From an uncultured Clostridia bacterium (GTDB taxonomy: Bacteria; Bacillota; Clostridia; Christensenellales; Borkfalkiaceae): a stretch of 13,751 nucleotides of DNA. The stretch is from contig CANRCY010000023.1 in assembly GCA_947629225.1 (NCBI GenBank), positions 1-13,751 of the forward strand, read 5' to 3'. Positions 1 through 8,714 of this stretch are shown here, piece after piece (position 1 is the first letter of the stretch; every line of letters starts with the position of its first letter). The notes below the pieces were generated by a model. That model was not told the DNA's origin, did no database searches, and saw nothing but the letters and a program-made list of their open reading frames with translations. The position numbers were made by a program, and so were the translations under genes.

Positions 1-2
1 TT

Positions 3-341
3 CACAACGTGGTGCCGGAGCTGCTGGGAAAAGCCCGGGAGCTGGCCGCTGTGATTCACCACCCCGTATACGCCGTGCTCATCGGACACAATGGCCAGGC
101 AGCCGCCCAGACTCTGCTGCGCTACGGGGCAGACAAAGTGTTTGTCTATGACGACCCCATCTTCTCTCACTTTCTGGTGGAACCCTATGCCAACGCATTC
201 TCAGACTTCATCCGAAAGGTGCAACCCAGTTCCATCCTGGTGGGAGCCACCAACATGGGCCGCACGCTGGCTCCCCGGGTAGCTGCCCGGTTCCGCACCG
301 GGGTAACGGCAGACTGCACTGTATTGGAGATGAAGCCCAAA
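3..341 (+). pseudogene. etfA: EtfA N-terminal fragment (electron transfer flavoprotein alpha subunit), broken at both ends
   Basis: The frame is open at the left edge and reads as the N-terminal domain of an electron transfer flavoprotein alpha subunit: an ELLGKARELA helix, then LIGHNGQAAAQ, a GADKVFVYDD strand, and the conserved VGATNMGRTLAPRVAARF and TGVTADCTVLE motifs. EtfA pairs with EtfB, holds FAD and passes electrons between acyl-CoA dehydrogenases and other carriers. After TVLEM (about base 332) the expected family continuation, with its RPAFGGN motif and the C-terminal FAD domain, is missing. The following codons to 449 are antisense to an ABC permease. The true start and EtfB lie outside the window. 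Recognition of the family is secure. Whether the break is biological or an assembly join cannot be decided here. Leu codons in this piece are mostly CTG, a pattern that could be compared with the rest of the contig. Confidence 0.85.
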
Positions 342-445
342 AACAGGGTCGCGGCAAGGGCGGTGATCGCGAACATCGAAAGATATTGGAACCAATTCTT
401 TCTCAGCTCCCGCAGCATGAGTTTGAGCATGAGACGGTTTACCAA
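341..445 (-). pseudogene. 5' fragment of an FtsX/MacB-type ABC permease
   Basis: On the - strand a frame begins with TTG at 445, or ATG at 430 (MLKLMLRELRKNWFQYL). It encodes a short basic amphipathic start followed by one hydrophobic stretch (LSMFAITALAATLFLGF). This is the usual beginning of an FtsX-like permease: a cytoplasmic lead-in and TM1, after which a large extracytoplasmic domain should follow. It lies directly after the LolD/MacB-type ATPase gene and its TTG start would overlap that gene's stop, as expected for an ATPase-permease pair. From about base 340 leftwards the frame turns into antisense of etfA, so only about 35 residues remain. The ATG at 430 has no visible Shine-Dalgarno, so the start choice is uncertain. 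The function is inferred mainly from the neighbouring ATPase. Confidence 0.6.
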
Positions 446-1134
446 GTGACATCACCCGCCTTGACAGGAGCCGTATTGACGGTATCCGAAGCGATCTTTC
501 CGTCCGAAAGGGTGATCACCCTGTCGGCGACCGTCGCAAGTTTCGCGTTGTGCGTTACGACGATGACCGTCGTTCCGTACTCTTCTTTGAGTTCCCGCAA
601 GAGGGCGACGATCTTGCGCCCCGTTGCCGAATCGAGCGCGCCCGTGGGCTCGTCGCAGAGGAGCAGGGGCGGTTTTTTGACGATCGCGCGGGCAATGGCG
701 ACCCGCTGCTGTTCCCCGCCCGAAAGCTGGGAAGGGAAGTTGTTGCTCCGTTCGAGGAGCCCCACTTTTTTCAGCGCGTCGCTCTCTTCCATGCTTCCCG
801 CGCAGCGGGCGATGGCGACGTTCTCCCGCGCCGTGAGGTTGGGCATAAGATTATAAAACTGAAAGACAAAGCCGATTTCGCGGCGGCGGTAGGCGACGAG
901 CTGTTTTGCGGAATAGCGGGTGATCTCGTTTCCGAAGACGAGCGCGCTGCCGCCGTCCGCGCTGTCCATTCCCCCCAAGATGTTGAGAAGGGTGCTCTTT
1001 CCCGAGCCGCTCGGACCGAGGATCACGGTCAATTCCCCCGCGGCGATCTCGAAGGAGACGCCGTCGAGCGCCTTCACCGTGCGCTGTCCGCTTCCGTAAG
1101 TTTTTTTGAGATCGGTTACTTTCAGACCTTCCAT
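439..1134 (-). CDS. LolD/MacB-type ABC transporter ATP-binding protein
   Basis: This 231-residue protein is a complete ABC ATPase of the MacB/LolD/FtsE group. Visible motifs are Walker A GPSGSGKST (residues 40-48), the Q-loop Gln in FVFQFYNLMP (residue 92), signature LSGGEQQRVAIARA (137-150), Walker B LLLCDEPTGALD (D161/E162) and the H-loop His in VVTHN (195). The length is normal for the family. Such ATPases sit in the cytoplasm and drive an FtsX-like permease, working as mechanotransmission machines or peptide/antibiotic exporters rather than simple pumps. The permease start follows at once (445 or 430) but is cut off. The ATG at 1134 is preceded by a G-rich run (GGGGGG, 1142-1147) and a good promoter at 1167-1196, so this is the first gene of its own transcript. 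The substrate cannot be told. Confidence 0.93.
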   Translation of the reverse strand: MEGLKVTDLKKTYGSGQRTVKALDGVSFEIAAGELTVILGPSGSGKSTLLNILGGMDSADGGSALVFGNEITRYSAKQLVAYRRREIGFVFQFYNLMPNLTARENVAIARCAGSMEESDALKKVGLLERSNNFPSQLSGGEQQRVAIARAIVKKPPLLLCDEPTGALDSATGRKIVALLRELKEEYGTTVIVVTHNAKLATVADRVITLSDGKIASDTVNTAPVKAGDVTW

Positions 1135-1166
1135 GTTTCATGCCCCCCATTGCGGTCCCGTATTTT

Positions 1167-1196
1167 ATTATAGCACATTTTTTGGGGAACTGACAA
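1167..1196 (-). promoter_or_regulatory. sigma-A-type promoter of the LolD/MacB-type ATPase gene
   Basis: On the - strand there is TTGTCA (1191-1196), an 18-base spacer and TATAAT (1167-1172), with TG one base before the -10 (TGCTATAAT, an extended -10). It lies 33 bases upstream of the ATG at 1134 and just downstream of the terminator of the preceding operon. The match is close to consensus. Confidence 0.75.
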
Positions 1197-1240
1197 GTTT
1201 TCGGGCTCATGATTTTGTGTGACAGAGGTGAAACTTTGTG

Positions 1241-1272
1241 AAAAACGCAAAACGCTCCCAAAAAGGGAGCGT
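1241..1272 (-). terminator. Rho-independent terminator of the ABC-2/Ig-protein operon
   Basis: A perfect 8-bp stem ACGCTCCC / GGGAGCGT (1252-1259 with 1265-1272) has a five-base T loop on the - strand. It is followed by TTTGCGTTTTT in the - direction. It begins about 20 bases after the TGA of the Ig-repeat gene (1292). The T-rich tail is only on the - strand side, which gives the direction. Confidence 0.8.
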
Positions 1273-1291
1273 CTTTCGGCGAGGCGGAGCC

Positions 1292-4200
1292 TCAGGCATA
1301 AATCTTTTTTTCGGGGAGAACGGTCTGCGAAAGAAGCGTTCGGATCTCCGCCGCGGCGGCGTCCGCGGGCGTTGTGCCGTCGGGCCAGACGACGCCGTCC
1401 AAGGAATGTTTCAGATCGGCGATGTGGTCCTGCGTCCTGTCGGCAATGAGCGAAGGATCGCGGAAGACCTGTTGGATATGCCACATGATGTGGCTTGTGT
1501 TCTCGACGAGCTCCTCTCCGTTCGACGTCTTGTATTGGCACAGAAGGCGGATATAGCGGGAGGGCGTGAAGAGCTCCTTCATGTCGCGGGAGTAGTATGT
1601 CCCGTTCTCTCCCTTGATACCGCCGTCCGCGCTGTTGTCGCTCTGATACCCCCATGCGACGACGACTTCCAAAAAGTTGAGCACCGTCTTTAAGCCGATC
1701 TTATCTTCGGTCTGCGCATTCCATGCCGTCGACTTGACCTGAACGTATTTTTCGCCGTCCCAATAGTTGACGCATTTCGTTCTTGCCGTCCCCAAAAATC
1801 CGCCGTAGACATAGATGACAAGATTCGCATACCGTTGGGTATCGAAATTCAGCTCCGTATTGTCTTTGCCGAACCATTCCATATAGGGCTCCGCTTCGTT
1901 CACGATCGTGCCGATCATGCTCTCCATGCCCTTAGCGGCGTCGCCGAGAAGGGACATGATCTCCTTCTTGTTGACATGGTTCAACACGTCGAGGAATCCG
2001 CGGAAATAGTAGTTCATCTCCCCTTCGTTGGCGTTCTCCATCGTCAGCCCCGCGACAGTATCGGTGATGACGACGTTTTCCAGATAGGCGCTCTCGTTTT
2101 TGTAGTAGAGCTGGAAGACTTCCTGCGAGGCGTGGCGCAGAACGGTATTTTTGAGATATGCCGTTTTGCCGTTCGGTCTGCCCTTGGTGTAATATTGGAG
2201 ATCGCAGTAGTAGGCGTACGTCACCGAAAGAACGATCTTTTGGCGGAGCACGTTGATCGTGGCTTCGGGGTTCGCCCCCTTCACCGTGACGTTATAGATA
2301 TTTCCGAAGTTGACGCCGTAGCTGTTGTTTTTGCCGGACACCTTGTCGATGAGTTGAAGGTTCTTCGCCTGCAAGCTGACTTGATTGCCGTTGCCGTAGA
2401 GAAGGGCTTTGCCGAGCATGTTGCCGTCGGTCACGTTCCATGCGGTCGTCTCGTTCAGGAAGAGTCCGCTCTCTTCGGCTTTCTGCCGCAGTTCGGGCTG
2501 ATCGTCCAGCTCGCCCGGTCCGTAAAGATCGCTGTGCAAAACGACCTTGTCGTGCGCATAGTAGCCTGCCGCATCGAACACGTTGAAGAGATCGCCGCCT
2601 TCGAGCACGTTGAAGTTGAAGTGGCGGTTTGCCGCGCTCGCAGGAGCGCCGTCGCCCGCCTCCGCGCGGAGATAGCAATAGGCATTCTGCGTGGGCGTGA
2701 ACGTCCTGCCGCTCTCGTCTGGCACGGACGCTCGAACGGGCTCCCAATCGGCTTTCTCGCCGAAGTTGCCGAAGAAGTCGTTCTGCACGTCGCTCTCCGC
2801 GAGCCCTTGGAAATCGCCGAAATAGAGGTGGGCGTAGCCCTCTTCGGCGAACACGTCTACCCACGTCACACGGGGCTGTCCCTCGGCGTATTTGCCGTTT
2901 TGCGCGATCACGGTATCGCCGTCCATCAGCTTGGAACAGCCGTCCGTATTCACGATCGTATACGTTTTTCCGCCGCTGACGACTTTTTCGCCGCACTGCT
3001 TGGTCACCGTTTGGGTCTCTCCGCCGAGGTCGTTGACGCGCGTCAAATTCCATACGGCGTAGCCCGGGTCGGCTATTACGCCAACCTCGCTGTATGCCGT
3101 AAAAGGAATGCGGAAGTAGTCGGTCTCCGTGCCGCCGTAATCACTCTGTTTTGCAAATACGCGCACCTGTTGGTACCCCTTATAGGCGTCCGCCTTGTTG
3201 TCGAAGCCCGCCATCTCCACGTTCATGACGCCCGGGCAGTTGAACACGAGCTCCACTTCCCTGCCCGCGCAACGGAAGGTAATGCGCTCGTCATAGAAAT
3301 AGGTCTTTTCGGCGGGAACTTCGACATAGAGCTTACCCGTCGACGCGTCGAAGTAGCCCGTCCATTTCTCTTCCGCGATCGCAAAACTCTCGTCCGCGTC
3401 GTCGCCGAAGCCGCCGAGACGGAGCGGGTCCTCGGGGAGCGTGACGCAGATCTCGAAGTTCCTCAGTCCGCGCGGGAAGAAGTATTCGAGCGTCCCCTCT
3501 TCTCCCGTAAACGGGTCGAGGGCGACGGGATGACCGTTATCCTGATATTCGAGGTGATAGGAGATCGCAAGCCCGCTCGTCACGGCAATCTCTTCCTCTT
3601 GGGAGAAGTGGCTGACCGTAAAGGAGTAGCTCCCCGCTTTCTTTTCGGCGGAATAGGTCTGCCCGCCGCGGGAGTATTCGACCTTTTGGCATTCGTCCGA
3701 GATCGGCGCTTTGTCCTTGCGGGAAATGCGCACGGTGAAGGTGAGGGACGGGAGAAGGGTGGAATAGGTCTCCCCTTCTTCGAGGGAAGAAGCGCCGTAT
3801 TTTACTTCCAGTTCGTCGGCGGGAACGGCGACTTCGATCCCGATCGCGAAGGTGTGCCCCGCAACCGTAAGGGTGACCGTCTGCGCGCCGTAAGTGCCCT
3901 TCAACGCTTCGAGCGTTATCTCGGCAGTGTTGTTCTCCCCGACCGAGATCTCCGCTTTCAGGTACACTTCCGTACCCGCCGAGAAGGAGATCGCCTCCCG
4001 CGTGAGCACGAAATCTTCGGGCTCGGGCGAAGACGCATCCACGGTCAAGACAGTCTTTTCGCCGATGTTCGGGAAGGAAAGTCGATTGCCCGAAGCCGCA
4101 AAGAGCGTTTCGCCCTGTTTGACGGTGAGCCCTTCGGCGATCTTGCCGTCCGTCGAGCGAAGGGTGCAGTTGTTCCGCGCCTGTTCGCCTGTCTTCTTGT

Positions 4201-6265
4201 CGAAATCCGCCGACCGTTCGCCGTATTTTACCGAAGCGACGACGGAGACGGTCTGCTCGCCCGAGAAATTCACCGTTTTTTGATAGAGGAGCTTGTCTCC
4301 CTCTTCGGAGGGCGCTTCCGCCTTTTCGTCGCCGAAGAAAAGCTCCTTGCCCTCCATCGCCCCAAAAGGCGCGTTGAGGGTGACGGTGAGCGTCAAACTC
4401 GTTTTGGAAGTGGTATAAGCCGTCCCCGAGCCGATGCTCTTGCCGTTTGCGGAGAAGGAGATATCCGCCGCCTCCATGGGTTTATCGACGAAGACGTGGA
4501 TCGTGTAGACCGTCTGCCCCGCAGGGTCTTCCGCGGGCGTTCTCGCTTCGCGCAGGAAAGAGACGGTGACGTCTGCAAAGCCGCCTTTACGGGGGACGAT
4601 CTTTTTATCCTCGATACCTGCCACCGAATCGTCTCCCGAGGCGATCTTTGCGGTGTACCCTTCGGGCACGCCGAACAGCAAGACGGCTTTTTCGCAGTTT
4701 TGCGCGTCCGTAAAGGAGAGGGCGATGTTCTGTTCGGCGTTCTCTTCGTTGAGCGTGAGCGTTTTATCGGTCAAACTCGGTTGGGTGTAGGTAACTTTGA
4801 GTTCGGCAGAAGCAGTTCCCGCCGCGACCGAAACGGTCGCCGTGCCCTCGCGGGTGAACACGAGGGTCTCCCCTTCGAGACGGGCGACCGAGCCGTCCCC
4901 GTCGACGGAATAGGAGAGCGTATCGGTATGGTTTGCGGGCGTGGCGCGCACGCCCATCGTGCCTCCGTCGCCCGCCGCGAGCTCGGAGAGGTTCACGCTC
5001 TTCGAAGTGATGGAAACTTCCGAACGCGGCTCCCCGTCCGCAATAAAGGAGAGGGCAGAGGTCTTCCGCACGATCTCGACGGTGCAGACATCGTCTGCAA
5101 ACTCCTTGACGTCGCCGCTTTGGCGGTCGTATTTTCTCGCGTGAACGGTGATCGTCACCCTTCCGAGCGCCGTCTCGTCGCCCACGTCTTTGAGCAGAAA
5201 GCGTTCCCCGCCTTCATCGTATTCGATGAGGTCGTCCCTGTCGAACGCGACGGAGACGATCTCTCGGTAGGAATCCGCGGGGTCTTTGACGAACACGATC
5301 CCGAGCGCGTTCCCCGCCGCGGCGATCTCGTCGTAGTCGAAGGTATACGCGCGCACGGAGCCGAACAGCGCGCCCATATAGTAGCCGTACGTGCAATCGT
5401 ACTTCACCGAGACGCTGTCCGAATTGCCTCTGCCGTCGCGGGCAGTCGCCGTCACCGTGACGGGACCCGCCCGATGGAACGCGATCGCGCCCGTGCCGTC
5501 CACCGAAGCAACGGTGGGGTCGGATACGGAATATTCCACTTCGTAGGTCGCGTCCGACGGATAGGGAACGATCTCGGGGAACTGCGCGGTCTTTTGCGCC
5601 GTGACGACGGGCGTATCCTTGGCGGAGATACTCACGAGGGGCTCGCAGCAGACGATCGTTGCCGTCGCCGCGATCTCGGGCTTCTCGGCGGACGACGCGG
5701 TGACCGTCACCGTGCCCGCACCCTTGCAGGAAACTTCCCCGCTCTGCGTGACGGACAGGATTCCGTCGTCGGAGGACTCCCATACGATGGTTTTGTTGTT
5801 TGCCTCGCGGGGCAGAACTTCGGCGAGGAGCCTCTGGCTCTCTCCGCGGTACATTTCGGCGTTGTATTCTTTGAGTTCCACGGCGTGGACGCTCTTATCC
5901 GTTACGCGGATCTTTCTCTTGTCGCTCGCCGCCTTGTTCTCCTTGCTCGTCACCGTGACGTACGTTTCGCCGTAGAATTTGGCGGAGACGACGCCGTTTT
6001 CGTCCACGGTGGCGACTTTTTCGTCCTCCACCGTAAACACGAGGTCGCGGTTGCCCGCTTTGAGCGGCAGTACGGTCACTTCGAGCGGTTCTGCGGGCGG
6101 AGCCGTCTCGTCCTCCATGACGAGAATGAGGGTGTCGTTTTCGACGAACTCCACCGATTCCACATAGATATGTCTGATAAGGCTCATGATCGCGCCGCTC
6201 GTGAGCATGATCGCGAGGATCAACAGCGGCAACAATATGATCGTAGACGTCATTAACTTCTTCAT
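1292..6265 (-). CDS. Giant membrane-anchored Ig-like (BIG2-type) repeat surface protein with beta-helix-like C-terminal region
   Basis: This 1657-residue protein starts with MKKLM and one hydrophobic segment (residues 7-31) with no lipobox Cys, so it is either an uncleaved N-terminal anchor or a signal peptide; the rest would be outside the cell. Residues ~36-122, 126-205 and 208-290 are BIG2-type Ig-like repeats, with motifs such as KVATVDENGVVSAK and TVASVDGTGAI followed by a G-x-(V/T)TVTA strand. More divergent beta-sandwich repeats run to ~1000. Residues ~1215-1415 have the short-strand, N/G-rich rhythm of a parallel beta-helix (YGNGNQVSLQAKNLQLI, YLKNTVLRHAS, YLENVVITD), and ~1415-1657 looks more helical. 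There is no LPXTG motif or SLH domain. The ATG is preceded by AGAGGAGA at good spacing and lies 15 bases after the permease stop, so it is the last gene of the ABC operon. Adhesion or envelope scaffolding is inference; no enzyme motif was recognised. Confidence 0.85.
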   Translation of the reverse strand: MKKLMTSTIILLPLLILAIMLTSGAIMSLIRHIYVESVEFVENDTLILVMEDETAPPAEPLEVTVLPLKAGNRDLVFTVEDEKVATVDENGVVSAKFYGETYVTVTSKENKAASDKRKIRVTDKSVHAVELKEYNAEMYRGESQRLLAEVLPREANNKTIVWESSDDGILSVTQSGEVSCKGAGTVTVTASSAEKPEIAATATIVCCEPLVSISAKDTPVVTAQKTAQFPEIVPYPSDATYEVEYSVSDPTVASVDGTGAIAFHRAGPVTVTATARDGRGNSDSVSVKYDCTYGYYMGALFGSVRAYTFDYDEIAAAGNALGIVFVKDPADSYREIVSVAFDRDDLIEYDEGGERFLLKDVGDETALGRVTITVHARKYDRQSGDVKEFADDVCTVEIVRKTSALSFIADGEPRSEVSITSKSVNLSELAAGDGGTMGVRATPANHTDTLSYSVDGDGSVARLEGETLVFTREGTATVSVAAGTASAELKVTYTQPSLTDKTLTLNEENAEQNIALSFTDAQNCEKAVLLFGVPEGYTAKIASGDDSVAGIEDKKIVPRKGGFADVTVSFLREARTPAEDPAGQTVYTIHVFVDKPMEAADISFSANGKSIGSGTAYTTSKTSLTLTVTLNAPFGAMEGKELFFGDEKAEAPSEEGDKLLYQKTVNFSGEQTVSVVASVKYGERSADFDKKTGEQARNNCTLRSTDGKIAEGLTVKQGETLFAASGNRLSFPNIGEKTVLTVDASSPEPEDFVLTREAISFSAGTEVYLKAEISVGENNTAEITLEALKGTYGAQTVTLTVAGHTFAIGIEVAVPADELEVKYGASSLEEGETYSTLLPSLTFTVRISRKDKAPISDECQKVEYSRGGQTYSAEKKAGSYSFTVSHFSQEEEIAVTSGLAISYHLEYQDNGHPVALDPFTGEEGTLEYFFPRGLRNFEICVTLPEDPLRLGGFGDDADESFAIAEEKWTGYFDASTGKLYVEVPAEKTYFYDERITFRCAGREVELVFNCPGVMNVEMAGFDNKADAYKGYQQVRVFAKQSDYGGTETDYFRIPFTAYSEVGVIADPGYAVWNLTRVNDLGGETQTVTKQCGEKVVSGGKTYTIVNTDGCSKLMDGDTVIAQNGKYAEGQPRVTWVDVFAEEGYAHLYFGDFQGLAESDVQNDFFGNFGEKADWEPVRASVPDESGRTFTPTQNAYCYLRAEAGDGAPASAANRHFNFNVLEGGDLFNVFDAAGYYAHDKVVLHSDLYGPGELDDQPELRQKAEESGLFLNETTAWNVTDGNMLGKALLYGNGNQVSLQAKNLQLIDKVSGKNNSYGVNFGNIYNVTVKGANPEATINVLRQKIVLSVTYAYYCDLQYYTKGRPNGKTAYLKNTVLRHASQEVFQLYYKNESAYLENVVITDTVAGLTMENANEGEMNYYFRGFLDVLNHVNKKEIMSLLGDAAKGMESMIGTIVNEAEPYMEWFGKDNTELNFDTQRYANLVIYVYGGFLGTARTKCVNYWDGEKYVQVKSTAWNAQTEDKIGLKTVLNFLEVVVAWGYQSDNSADGGIKGENGTYYSRDMKELFTPSRYIRLLCQYKTSNGEELVENTSHIMWHIQQVFRDPSLIADRTQDHIADLKHSLDGVVWPDGTTPADAAAAEIRTLLSQTVLPEKKIYA

Positions 6266-6280
6266 AACGGTATTCTCCTC

Positions 6281-7882
6281 TTATGCCTCGATCCTGCGGT
6301 ATTTTTTATCGGCAGTGAACCAAAACACGAGCACGTTGATCGCGGTATAGATCAGCGCGCCGAGAATGGCGACGAGGTAAGCCGCCGCCCTTCCGCCCGC
6401 GAAAGACTTCGGAAAGATGATGCTGCTCGCCCCCAAGAGCGCCGCCAGCGCGAGCCCGATCAGGAGCATATAGGCGATGTTGATCTCCTCCGCCTCGCCG
6501 TTCGCCTTGGGCTTTAAGTTGGGGTTGGCGAGATTGAGGTTGATCCCGTTGAACACGAGCCCCACGGAGAGCAAAAGTTGGGACGATAGGAGCACGCAAA
6601 GCTCGGGGACGGTCAAAAAGTGCAATGCGCCGATCACCGCCGCGCTGATGAGGAGCGCAACGGCGCTCACGGCAATGTTGAGGACGCCCTTGATGAGCAG
6701 TTGTTTGCGGTACGGGACGGGAACGAGCTTCGTGATGTAAAAATTCTTGCCCTCTACGCTCAGGATCGTGCCCGTGAACGAGCAGATCATCGCCATGAAG
6801 ACGGAGACGACGAGCATGGATGCGCCGAAGTTAATCCCCGCGCCGATCTGCGCTTCGCCGACCATCGTCACGAGACGGTTGCAGAAAAAGACCATGACGG
6901 GGGTGGAGATCGCCACGCCGAGATAGAAGTACGAGTACGTCTTCGTGCGCAAAATCTCTTTGAATTGGTAGCGGAAGATCGCCCGCGCGCTCCCGTAGCC
7001 GTCCAGAGAGCTCCGCCGTTCGGGCAGGTTACTTCCGCCGTCGAGCGCACGTTTGCGGAGCCCCGTGCAGACGGCGCGCGCCAGAGCCGTTCCGCCCGCG
7101 CCGAGCAAGACGCCCGCGCCGAGCAGAACGCCCGCCCCGAGCAAAAAGCGCTCGAAAAAGACGACGTTCCCGAGATAGTAGGCGGGATTATAGTACCCGT
7201 CTAAAAATACAAGCACCTTTTCCCATATTTCGAGCGTGCCCGTTTCCCAATTTCGGTGGATAAAGAAATTCGCCAAAACGGTGAGAAGATAGTAGTAGAG
7301 CGCGAACGCTCCCGCCAAAAAGAGCACGAACAGGACCAAGCGCACAATGCCGTGCCGTTCGAGCAGGGCGGTAAAATACACCGTGGGGATCGCGATAAAG
7401 ACGGAGAGCCCGAAGGGAATGAGGGGCATGAGGAGTGCGCCGAGCAGCATTCCGAGCACATAGAGCCACCCGAAGCAATTCGTCGCAACGCCGAACACGA
7501 TCATGACGGGAAGGAGCAGAACTGCCGAATAGATACTCAGGTCGATGTAATTGAGAATGAGGTAGCTCAAAAACAGCTTGAACGGACTGAGCGGAAAGCG
7601 CGCCGTGATGAGCAGATCGCCCGGGCGGTAGAGCCGCTTTACCTGCATGCCCGTTGCGGCGACCGTCAGTCCCGCCATGAGGAGGGTAAGATACAGTACG
7701 GACAGCCTTTTGGGAGAGACGTCGATGCTCGAACGGAGCACGAAGGTGAGCGTCCAGACGAGCGCAAGGACGATGGCGACGGCAAACGCCGCGGCGATCG
7801 CCGTCATGACCGCGCTCGTCTTGTTGTTGTTGCGGTTCAACCCCCATTTGAGTTTGAGTTGCAAACGGATAAAATCACGCAT
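6281..7882 (-). CDS. ABC-2-type transporter permease, 11-12 predicted helices
   Basis: This 533-residue polytopic membrane protein has hydrophobic segments near residues 25-48, 60-80, 103-130, 138-170, 180-205, 240-272, 315-335, 352-375, 398-422, 428-447, 468-490 and 498-523. There is a soluble loop of about 40 residues around 273-312 (KRALDGG to FKEILRTK). The start ATG overlaps the stop of the ATPase gene by 8 bases (ATGCGTGA), which means translational coupling, and GAGGAAAAGAAGG lies just upstream. Together the two should form an exporter. The length and two-half layout fit the large 'putative ATP-binding cassette' permeases of Firmicutes better than the short six-helix ABC-2 subunits; this is from memory, without a search. 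Residues ~249-263 (GAGVLL repeated) come from an 18-bp tandem repeat. The substrate is unknown. The downstream surface protein is the obvious candidate partner, but that is inference. Confidence 0.82.
   Translation of the reverse strand: MRDFIRLQLKLKWGLNRNNNKTSAVMTAIAAAFAVAIVLALVWTLTFVLRSSIDVSPKRLSVLYLTLLMAGLTVAATGMQVKRLYRPGDLLITARFPLSPFKLFLSYLILNYIDLSIYSAVLLLPVMIVFGVATNCFGWLYVLGMLLGALLMPLIPFGLSVFIAIPTVYFTALLERHGIVRLVLFVLFLAGAFALYYYLLTVLANFFIHRNWETGTLEIWEKVLVFLDGYYNPAYYLGNVVFFERFLLGAGVLLGAGVLLGAGGTALARAVCTGLRKRALDGGSNLPERRSSLDGYGSARAIFRYQFKEILRTKTYSYFYLGVAISTPVMVFFCNRLVTMVGEAQIGAGINFGASMLVVSVFMAMICSFTGTILSVEGKNFYITKLVPVPYRKQLLIKGVLNIAVSAVALLISAAVIGALHFLTVPELCVLLSSQLLLSVGLVFNGINLNLANPNLKPKANGEAEEINIAYMLLIGLALAALLGASSIIFPKSFAGGRAAAYLVAILGALIYTAINVLVFWFTADKKYRRIEA
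7098..7151 (-). repeat. 18-bp tandem repeat (3 copies) inside the permease gene
   Basis: Three adjacent 18-base units (7098-7115, 7116-7133, 7134-7151) of the form GCGCCGAGCA(A/G)(G/A)ACGCCC, the third more diverged, encode the repeated peptide GAGVLL in a predicted transmembrane segment. The unit is a multiple of three, so copy-number change keeps the frame. Confidence 0.8.
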
Positions 7883-8597
7883 CCTTCTTTTCCTCGTTCA
7901 GCTCGGTGTAATACTTGTTGAGGTCGAAATTCTTGTCCGCCGCGAGGTCGACAACGTCCGCAAGCTGCCCCTCTTTGATGAAGATCACCCGATCGCAGGT
8001 GCTCTTTACGACTTCGAGATTGTGCGAAGAGAAGAGCACGCAGCGTTCGCCGTCCGCGTACTTTCTGATGAAATCGCACAGGAGGGACATCGTCTGGTGG
8101 TCGAGCCCGACCATGGGCTCGTCGAGGATCCAAAGTTTGGGCTCGTGCACGAGCGCACCGAGAATGCAGATCTTCTGCCGCATCCCGTGCGAATAGCCCG
8201 CGATCTGGGAATCGAGCGCCTGCGAAATTTCGAACATCTTTGCGAGATCGTCCGTCACGTGCCGCTTCTGCTCCTTCGTCGCTCCGTAGAGACTGCCGAT
8301 GTAGTCGATATATTCCCTGCCCGTCAGTTTTTCATAGACGGAGTGATCGTCGGGAACATAGCCGATGAGCCGCTTCGCCCGTTCGGACTGTTTGACGACG
8401 TCGAACCCGCCGACGGAGATCGTGCCCTCCGTAAAGGGCAGAACGCCGATGATGCTCTTGATGATGGTGGACTTCCCCGCCCCGTTGCTCCCCACGAGCC
8501 CGACTACCTCTCCCGCGGAGACGGAAAAGCCGATGTGGCGTGCGGAATACTTTTTGTTGTTCCGGTATTTTTTTGAAAAATCTTTGACTTCTAACAT
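7875..8597 (-). CDS. ABC-2-type (CcmA/NatA-like) transporter ATP-binding protein
   Basis: This 240-residue ABC ATPase has Walker A GSNGAGKST (residues 36-44), signature YSHGMRQK (135-142), Walker B LWILDEP (155-161) followed by the D-loop GLD, and H-loop His192 in SSHN. The Q-loop position reads GYVPDDHSVY, with Asp instead of Gln; acidic residues here occur in ABC-2/CcmA-type ATPases. The length is slightly short of the typical 250-310 residues, so there is no long C-terminal regulatory extension. The ATG at 8597 is preceded by GAGGGA. It is the first gene of a three-gene operon (ATPase, permease, Ig-repeat protein) driven from the promoter at 8732-8760. It energises the permease at 6281-7882. 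The substrate is unknown. Confidence 0.92.
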   Translation of the reverse strand: MLEVKDFSKKYRNNKKYSARHIGFSVSAGEVVGLVGSNGAGKSTIIKSIIGVLPFTEGTISVGGFDVVKQSERAKRLIGYVPDDHSVYEKLTGREYIDYIGSLYGATKEQKRHVTDDLAKMFEISQALDSQIAGYSHGMRQKICILGALVHEPKLWILDEPMVGLDHQTMSLLCDFIRKYADGERCVLFSSHNLEVVKSTCDRVIFIKEGQLADVVDLAADKNFDLNKYYTELNEEKKDA

Positions 8598-8706
8598 AAT
8601 CTTGTCCCTCGGCGCGCCCCGAAAGCCGCCGCCTGCCTTAGCCGCCCTTATCAGTTTGCCCGAAACGAATTTTTCTATGAATCGGGCGGACGCGGCTTAA
8701 AATTTG

Positions 8707-8714
8707 CCTCCTTT
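8707..8714 (-). other. Perfect Shine-Dalgarno-like sequence with no ATG/GTG/TTG after it
   Basis: In the leader of the ABC-2 operon the - strand reads AAAGGAGG, then CAAATTTTAAGCC with no ordinary start codon in range. A 21-codon frame would open only from an ATT. It could be a relic, an anti-anti-SD regulatory stretch or chance. Confidence 0.3.

Noticed and set aside
1835..6256. A 1473-codon open frame on the + strand antisense to the Ig-repeat gene
   Set aside because: The - strand frame has a signal segment, Ig repeats, a good ribosome site, promoter and terminator. The antisense is Arg/Val/Phe-rich shadow sequence without domains.
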